From positions 601,676-665,675 of the forward strand of contig MNCI01002152.1 in assembly GCA_015680685.1 (NCBI GenBank): a stretch of 64,000 bases of DNA. Reading direction: 5' to 3'. The notes under the pieces are model-generated. The model saw only the letters and a program-made list of their open reading frames with translations. It had not been told where the DNA came from and ran no database searches. Origin of the DNA: Gnetum montanum (lineage: Eukaryota; Streptophyta; Gnetopsida; Gnetales; Gnetaceae). The position numbers and the translations under genes are program-made. Shown here one piece after another: positions 57,011-64,000 of this stretch (position 1 is its first letter; each line of letters begins with the position of its first letter).

Positions 57011-59398
57011 TATAACTTAATAGTTGATCAGAACATTGCCCAAGCTATGTAATATCCTCACACTATGTTTTTATGTGTGTTCTTTCTATCTTAGGTGTTG
57101 TTGTATTATTGTATTATTTTGCATGACCAAGAGGCAAGAGAAGGCAATTGGAAATACATCCTACTTGTGGAACTTTTAGGAAGAGGTTAAATCTTTTTCA
57201 ATTCTCTCTATAAAGAAAAATCTTTAAAATAGCTAAAAATGAAATTTTTTATATTAGGTTTTAATTGAACGCTTGAAGGAACATAAAATTTGTCTTTGAT
57301 ATTTTGAGCTTGGTTAAGCCATCTTATAGGATGATATTTGTAAGAAGCTTTGGTTCATGCAAGCTAGAGCTATTGTTTTATCTTGAATAGCCTTTTTCTT
57401 TTGGGCATGCTTATGTTAACTTTAGAACTTATATATAGAACTAGAAAGATCATTAAGATAGTGGCTCTATCATGTTAGCGTTAGGTTTAACTTAAAATGT
57501 AAGTTTGGTAAGATTATGGATTCAAGCTTTCTAATGATTTTTAGTCAATTGAACAATTTTTTGGCTTAGCCATGTTAGTTGTATGTAGGTTTAGAGTTAA
57601 GATTTAGAAGTGGTTTGTAGAACTAAAATTTCATTCTACTAGGATGATTTTGTATTGACATGTGATAGTTTGGCTAATTTAATCCAACTCGGCTTGGCCA
57701 TGTCAACAAATAGAACTAGTATATACAAATTAGGCTCTATAATTATTTATTGGTTCTATATGAGCTTTGAGCTAACAACTTTCATTGACACATTAACTTG
57801 AGGAGTTTTGTCAATAGAATTAACTACTAAAAACAAGAATTAGTTCTAGAAAAGCTCTTATGTTCAAGATAGCAACATGACTTATGGAAAAGGGATCACC
57901 ATATAGAACCAATATTTGGTTTTAAATAGAAGCTTTCCACATTAGTTGCATACCATCTAGAATCATATTTTGGTTTTATTGGGAAAAAGTAGAAAAAAGG
58001 GCTAGTATAAAGAAGATACAATATGGCATGTGGAATGGGACTTGCTACAGCCATACAATATCTATTGTAAAAGGAGTTTTGCATAAAGGCTTAAACATGG
58101 AATAAGTTTTATCTTCCACATTAGATTTCTTGAAAGAAGCTAGATTTAGAACTAATGGAGCTTAAAATTTGCTTCTAAATCTTGTACTCTTGCACATTAG
58201 CTCTACAAGAAATAGGAAAAATAAATTTTGATATGAATTAAAGATTTTCAAGGTATCTCTTTTAAAAGTCAAGGTAGCTCACTTTCCTCCCTGGTGAAAT
58301 TAGGCACTACTAGGTTAGCACTTGGAAAAAAATCTCACATAAACCTTTGATTTGAAGCTATAGAACAATGGAGGAATAAGACATGAAAATAAAAATGCTC
58401 TTTTATTAATAAAAGCTTACATGATCCAATAGCACCATGAAGAAAAGTTAAAATTAAGCCATATAGTTAAAGCGATTGAAAGGGAGGCTGGTTTACTCAA
58501 AAGTTCTTGTTAAAGGATGTACCTATAAATCTTAAGTTTTTGATACAATAAAACCTTTTCCTTGCTATATAAGTTAGTTGATCTCATTAATAGAAATGAC
58601 AAGAGTGTGCAGATCCTGCAAGAGTAGTTATCATTGAAGCTATTGAGCTTAGTCTCTATATGCAAAACTTGTAACCATTAGCACCAAAGATGAAGCTTTC
58701 CCCTCTACTAAGCTTTAATTATTGCCTCAACTCAATACCAAAAGTAGTCTTTTAGGGCAAAATACATAGATACAACTTCTTCTTCCATGGATTCTCTTTC
58801 TAATAAACTTTGATTCTTGGACTAGAATTTCTTCTTCTCTTCTTTCCTATCATCTATTCGCTTCTCTAAAAAAGCTTTATCTCTACATTGTTTCTAGCTA
58901 TGTTATATGTAAGTCTAGCTTAATACTAAGGAGTAGAATTTCTTTCTTGTATGTCTAGAAAGCTAGTGATTGCGTTTATTCTAAGACTATAAAAGAAGTC
59001 TTGTACCTCTATTTTCTTTAGATTGATAAAATTATTTTTCCCCCCAAAATCTTGAGAGAGTTTTACCATGGAGTAGACTAGATAATATAGTAACTAAATC
59101 ATCTTAAGAACTCCATGCCTTCTTTTTCTTTTGTTATTATTTCTAGATTAGGGCTTACCACTATTCTTCTATTACATTGAATTTTTTATAAGATCCTAAT
59201 TCATTCACCTCTTGGTGCCTCTGGCTACATCTAGGAACTAATAATTAGTATAAAAATTAGTCAATAATTCTAACTTAATAATCTATGTTGTAGCATTTAA
59301 TCTTGATTATGGCACAAAATTAATTTTTTTCAGCTAATAGAACTCCATAATTCAATAACTATGATATTATTGTAAGAGATTTATTTTCATTTCTAGTT
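57011..59398. other. AT-rich DNA, nothing firmly recognised
   Basis: No gene motif on either strand. CTATAAAAGAAGTC near 58990 followed by a T-rich stretch looks like the TATA-to-U5 part of a copia LTR and would fit a 5' LTR of K, but no second LTR or primer site could be found to confirm it. Confidence 0.4.
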
Positions 59399-60215
59399 AT
59401 GATTGAAGATTATAATTTAGAATATTGTTTTTCAAGATTTTTGTATACTAACCCAAGTGAGCAACAAATTACTAGTACTTCTAAAAATACAAGTTCAAGT
59501 GAAGATGAAGCTAGACCAAGCTCATTAGATATAGCTGAAACTAAGTATGAAGAAGGCAATGAAATTGATATGGAAGGGTTGATGAAATAGTTGGAAATGG
59601 TTGTCAAAATTAATAAAAAAGAATTAAAAAATGTGATAAATGAAAAGGAATAAGAAATCAAAAGCCACAAGATAAGGTTCTAATTAGTTGAATAAGAGAA
59701 TTTAAAGCTAAAAGAGAAAATTCTACTACTAAAGCAAGATATGAAAAGTAAGGCCACTCAAGCTATATTTGATATATTTAGCATGTTTATTCAAAGCTCA
59801 AAAAAACTCAAGAACATCATTAGTAATGAATAATAAAGCAATGACAAGAGGGTTCTTGATTATAAGTCTAGTCCTTCAACAAAACCATTCTCAATAGAAG
59901 AACCAACCTTGATTATAAAAACTTATACATAGCTTACATGATAAAAAACCTTGGCTTCACACATAGGTAAGGAAAGTCTTCCTACGTCATGAATTTCAAC
60001 CATTAGGTATGGCTCAAGCTCACTTGCTAAATTCTTTCAAGGATATTGGTTTAATTGTAAAATATTAGGCCATAAAGCTAGAAATTACAAAACATTTTCT
60101 AGAAATAAAACTATGTTTAAATCATATTCTACTAAGAATTTGTTAAAAAACTATCATAATAGGAGAAGAAGTTTAGAGAATTGTTAATAGAAAAACTCTC
60201 CTTGTTTAATTATTG
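59399..60215 (+). pseudogene. gag C-terminal part of copia fragment K
   Basis: An acidic, Ser-rich stretch (TSTSKNTSSSEDEARPSSLD, about 59465-59525), then a Lys/Glu-rich coil, then the zinc-knuckle remnant WFNCKILGHKARNYK (about 60047-60095; two of the CCHC cysteines are now other residues). Stops are frequent. Confidence 0.6.
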
Positions 60216-61750
60216 ATAAAGAGCTCTTGCAACCTAGAAACATGGTTCATTGATATTAACTATTCTCAACACATGTGTAGGGATAGATCAAAATTCATCA
60301 ATCTTCAATACATAATGAACATAAGGTAAGCTTTCATAACAAAATTAAGGCAATGGTAAAAGGAATGGATTCAATTAAAATTCTAAATAATTTTACTGAA
60401 TCCATAATGTTTATTTTCTTGATGGCTTACATTATAATTTACTAAGCCTAGGATAGTTTTAAAGCGATGATTATAATATTTATTTTATGAATGAAAAATG
60501 CACTCTCAAAAATAAAAAAAAATTAAAGGTTCTGTAATAAAAGTTGTAAAAAAATCTATATTCTATAAATGAGTAGCCTTGATGACTAACTCTCATCTTT
60601 GGGATAAGTAATAATAGGTTATCGCACCAAAGGCTAGGACACTTAAGCTTAGGTAACATCCAAGATCTCATCAAGGCTCAAAGTATCAAATACATTTCTT
60701 AGATAAATTAGTTAGAAGAAGTATGTTTTGCATTGCTAACATGACAAGTAAACTAGAGTTACTTTTAAACTAGTAAACTTTCATTATAAAGATAAGCTCA
60801 AATTACTACATATTAATGCCTATGGAACTTTTGATATAGTTGGTTTAAATGGTAGTAGATATTTTTTTTCTTATTATTGATAACTATACTCATATGTCTT
60901 GGTTAACTTCTATAGAATAAAAATATGATGTATTTAAATACTTTAGAACATTAAAAATTTTGACTAAGATTATAACAAGGTTGAAATTCAAAGCTATCAA
61001 TACTAACAATGGACATGAGTTTAGCTCAAATAAATTTTATGAGCTATGCAAGGATTCATCAAGAGATCATTTTCATTAGCTAGAACACCTATCTAGAATG
61101 GTGGAGTAAAAGAGTAGAATCATATTAGAAATTATCCTCTCAATGATGGATGAGAAAAACATGTTAAATTTCTTATGGAATGAAACTAGAAGAACAACAA
61201 TGTATATCCTTAATAAATATTTGGTAAGAAATAATAGTGGTAAGACTTCTTATCAAATGTGATATTGTAAAATAGCTAATGTTATGCATTTTAGAATCTT
61301 TGGTAGCATGTGCTATATCAAGAATCAAGATAATATTCATAAGATTCATAGCCAATGTGATGATGCTTTTTTTTTTTGGGATAATCTAGTCAATCAAAAA
61401 CTTATCATTGCTTAAATCTAAATAGATTAAAGATTGTTGAAACAACCCATGTTCAGATTGATAAATTATTAAAAGAGGATAATAATATAGATAAGAAAGC
61501 TATGAATGTAGATAATGAATAAAATAATAATGACATTTTTGCATCTGGATAAGTTGATGAGACTAAAGAAGAGTAGCCAAGCTTTACTAATGAAGGATAA
61601 ATCAAGCAAGATACATTTGTTAACAATGTCTAAAGGAGAAGAAGAAAAAGGTTCATATCCATACTAGATATCCTTAGAATTTCATAAGAAAAAGAACAAG
61701 AAGAAACAATGCTGAAAAAATGAACCATGACTTACAAGTATATTGTCTTA
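60216..61750 (+). pseudogene. Protease and integrase of copia fragment K
   Basis: WFIDINYSQHMCRDRSKF (about 60245-60300) is the copia protease start, with the usual DSG changed to DIN. HQRLGHLSLGNIQDLI (about 60625-60675) is the integrase zinc part. The core NTNNGHEFSSNKFYELCK (about 61000-61050) has the second catalytic Asp changed to Asn. SRMVE-stop-KSRII stands where 'NGVVERKNR' is expected. ILNKYLVRNN, MHFRIFGSMCYIKN (about 61285-61325) and the linker to RT follow until about 61700. No RT is present, so the element is truncated. Confidence 0.72.
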
Positions 61751-62270
61751 CCTTCTCCATTCCTCTTACTATTAGAGAAGCTATAGCACCCCTATTAATT
61801 ATCTATAAAATCTTATAAATAACTAACAAATATGCTATGTGACCCTAAGGATCTAGATATAACCTTGATTTACTAATTCAAAAGAAAGTTATAAAAACAT
61901 AAAAATTAATAATTAGAAACATAAATACAATAGACCAATACAATGCAAAAAAAAAAATTGATATTACTCACATACATTATTATATAAATTTTACTTATAG
62001 AAAACAATATATTTTTTCAACTACAAAAATGTAGATGTCAAAAAATTTCACTAGTTGCATCATAAAATAGTACATAAAACAAAAATTTCAACCATGCTTG
62101 TTTTGGCTTAATCAGACATCTAAAAATAAAGATATTTACATTTTAAGTTTACTAAATTAACTATTAAAATTAAAATTAATAATTAGACAAAATATTTATA
62201 TATATATATATATATAATATTAAATTTTCCCAAACGTATAGTATGCATCGAAATAAAAAATGATCCTTGT
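61751..62270. other. AT-rich spacer with an AT microsatellite
   Basis: No gene. A pure (AT) run of about 20 bases lies near 62197-62216. Confidence 0.6.
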
Positions 62271-62280
62271 TTCACCAAGA

Positions 62281-62552
62281 GGCCATTACCAGTCATATTT
62301 TGGTAATGCTAACTTTGTCCATTATGCTGACTAACGTTGACTTTCCCAATAGGCCATTACCAGTCATATTTCGGTAACGCCAACTTTGTCCATAACGCTG
62401 ACTAACACTAATGTGTTATGAAAGGTTACGTTGTGTTATGAAAGGTTACGTCTGTTGCTAAACAGAAACATGTTTAGAAAGGTTGCATAATATATTTAGA
62501 AAGGTTGCATCCTTGTTCCAAAGGTTATGTCCCGTTGAAAACCATATATACA
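62281..62552 (+). promoter_or_regulatory. Repeat-rich, CpG-containing promoter-like stretch
   Basis: A 71-base period duplication (62281-62345 and 62352-62407, each starting GGCCATTACCAGTCATATTT) is followed by two 20-base copies of TGTGTTATGAAAGGTTACGT (62412-62451), two of TTTAGAAAGGTTGCAT (about 62473 and 62495) and CCAAAGGTTATGTCC (about 62518). Five AAAGGTTRYRT words thus lie upstream of CATATATACA (about 62543). Unlike the neighbouring DNA it keeps CpGs. It could be the U3 of an unidentified LTR or a host promoter. Confidence 0.45.
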
Positions 62553-62756
62553 CCTCATTAGATGAACAATTTGTGTTGGATTCAGGAGCACCTACTGAAG
62601 CGCAGTAAATCGGCAATGTATGCATGTCAAAAAATTTTCTGAAATTTTGTATATATAATAATAATAAGGCTCTTGTTAATATCAATGCTTCAGTTATTGT
62701 TGGTCATGGCTTCAACAATGCAGTGACTGTGCCACTGCATATGCATACTTCTCTAT
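62553..62756. other. Sequence between promoter-like stretch and NPF remnant
   Basis: No supported gene. It replaces what should be the last part of the NPF coding sequence on the minus strand, so a rearrangement breakpoint lies near 62757-62790. Confidence 0.45.
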
Positions 62757-63480
62757 TTACAAACCATGCTTTTGCTTTGATGTGCTGGAATTCACAAGGC
62801 TGACCAAGAAACTGCTAAGGAAGTTGCCAATGCCGCTGCTAAGAAAGAAGAGGGCACTTGCAACACTACGCATGTTGTGGGGGAATTGACTGTACAGCAA
62901 CATTTTATAACCAATGCCAGTGAAGGACTCGCCGAGACCCATGATGCAGTATTGTGGAAGCAACCACATGATAGACATGGGTACCTAAGCATTGAGCTTG
63001 TTATGCAGTAATAATCCATGAGCTACAGCTACATGCCTATGTCTAGACTCCACCAATGCTGCAGAAACCATGGGCATTATGGCCAGGACCTGTCCTATTC
63101 CTATTCTCTATAACTAAGTTATGCCATTATCTTCCTTTGTGAGTTTTCTGGTGTAGGGTACCAGCAACTTATCATAGATGGGTAAGAAGAATGTGAATGA
63201 TAACATTGAAAATATTCCAAAGGATCCTACTAGAATGGTGAAACTGCTTTTTCCAAGCCATTTGTCAATGGTGTCTTCTTGAAGCACGGAGAAGGTGCTG
63301 AGTTGGGTCGTGGTGACCACCAACATTACGCTTCCTGCCCAGATTGGCATGATTCTTAGCATTTTTTTTAGTTCTTCCACCTGCTCCACGCTGCATAGCT
63401 TCCACCCGTCCACCTTTTCCTGCTTATCCTCCTTTGCTATTATCATCACTGCTTTGTTCAGAAACCTGTTGTTCATTGCA
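62757..63480 (-). pseudogene. NPF (NRT1/PTR family) transporter, C-terminal exon remnant
   Basis: A single minus-strand frame of about 240 codons aligns with the C-terminal half of plant NPF transporters, membrane proteins that move nitrate, peptides or hormones. Readable family features: FLNKAV, WKLCSVEQVEELKKMLRIMP with the W(R/K)LC-VEQVEELK stretch, PIWAG, QLSTFSVLQ, FFLPIYDKLLVPYTRKLT, RIGIG, MPMVSAALVE, then LPQYCIMGLGESFTGIG, FPHNMRSVASALFFLSSGIGN and LSSFLVSLVNSS. Three in-frame TAG stops lie at 63116-63114, 63110-63108 and 62987-62985. The frame ends at 62757, about 50 residues before the usual C-terminus and its last membrane segment. Upstream exons would be beyond 64000. Substrate cannot be told. 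Confidence 0.88.
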
Positions 63481-64000
63481 AATGCTAACTATGTTGTTGT
63501 GGCACTTTGGTAAACTGAATTGCTAAAAATAGAATAAGGTGTGTTAAGTAGTCGCATTTGTGGGAGGTTTACAAGTTACCCTTCCCATCTATAACCAGAA
63601 CCAGAACCATCATTCTAGATTTTATGAAATAACAGGTACGTTAGCCATGTCACTGCCACTATTATTCTAGAACTAGAAATCCCCTTTCTCAATTCTAAGT
63701 TCTTAACTATAAACTCTACCTTTTCCCAGCCATAGTTTGAGAAATCTGCACTTAATCCTAAGATCTGCTATCGCAATCCAACATTGAAGCCCATTCAAGA
63801 TTGGATTGCACATTTAATCTATGATTATAATTCAATTGAATTTTTAAGTTTAATATATTGTTTATTACTAATTCTGATGTGAATAGAAAAGTAAAATTTC
63901 TATATTGGATTTTCCACTTTAACTGAGCTCTTAGATGTAAAATATTGGAAATTGCAGCTACCAACATGGATGAATATAACTATTCTATATTTTTAATATT
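63481..64000 (-). other. Probable intron or upstream flank of the NPF remnant
   Basis: T- and A-rich sequence with no NPF motif on the minus strand. A 69-codon frame at 63758-63967 has no recognisable content. An acceptor near 63460-63480 (minus strand GCAATGAACAACAG) is possible. Confidence 0.4.

Noticed and set aside
62792-63019. 75-codon minus-strand frame overlapping the NPF remnant
   Set aside because: Shadow frame; the neighbouring frame carries the NPF motifs.
1-64000. tRNA, rRNA, riboswitch or organelle genes
   Set aside because: No cloverleaf with conserved tRNA boxes, no rRNA or organelle gene words were noticed on reading; the tRNA-like matches are retroelement primer sites.

Overview
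This window is plant nuclear DNA built almost entirely from nested, decaying LTR retrotransposons. No intact host gene is present. The only host-gene trace is a broken NPF (NRT1/PTR-type) transporter fragment at the right edge, on the minus strand. Both Ty3/gypsy lineages are plant-specific non-chromoviral types: Tat-like (second, archaeal-type RNase H; CX2HX5HX4C gag; tandem repeats behind integrase) and Athila-like (primer site resembling a tRNA-Asp site; DxGxS protease). Ty1/copia fragments are also present. The large amount of old, CpG-depleted element DNA suits a big, slowly purged genome such as a gymnosperm; this is inference, as nothing here identifies the species.

Layout. 1-4740: 3' part of Tat element A (RNase H, integrase, 30-bp tandem repeats, 3' LTR), inserted in the integrase of Athila-like element B (4741-7246). 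B runs into an Athila LTR (7247-7326 and 15879-17024) that also serves as the 5' LTR of element C (gag, protease, RT, RNase H, integrase; 3' LTR 25232-26100). That LTR is split by minus-strand Tat element D (7327-15873; both LTRs, near-perfect 5-bp target duplication, gag and protease but no RT or integrase). 26101-31990: non-coding DNA dominated by about 20 units of a ~190-bp tandem repeat. 31990-43460: Tat element E (pol, then 3' LTR from 41763), split by minus-strand Athila-like element G (35974-41232). 43470-57010: a three-level nest, Athila fragment J (minus) containing copia-like H (45006-56183), whose 5' LTR contains Athila-like F (45058-51765; perfect GTTGT duplication). 57010-62756: mostly unrecognised AT-rich DNA with a decayed copia pol (K), then a repeat-rich, CpG-containing stretch. 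62757-63480: NPF pseudogene.

How the parts relate. A and D are one Tat family at different ages. A keeps its CpGs and an almost open frame; D is strongly CG-to-TG/CA decayed. B and C are full-length-type Athila relatives. F and G are a shorter sister family that joins gag directly to the 3' region, with no protease, RT or integrase, so they would have needed enzymes supplied in trans. F, G and J share remnants of an ORF between the pol position and the 3' LTR, where Athila elements carry an extra gene. No CRISPR, tRNA, rRNA or prokaryotic feature was seen.
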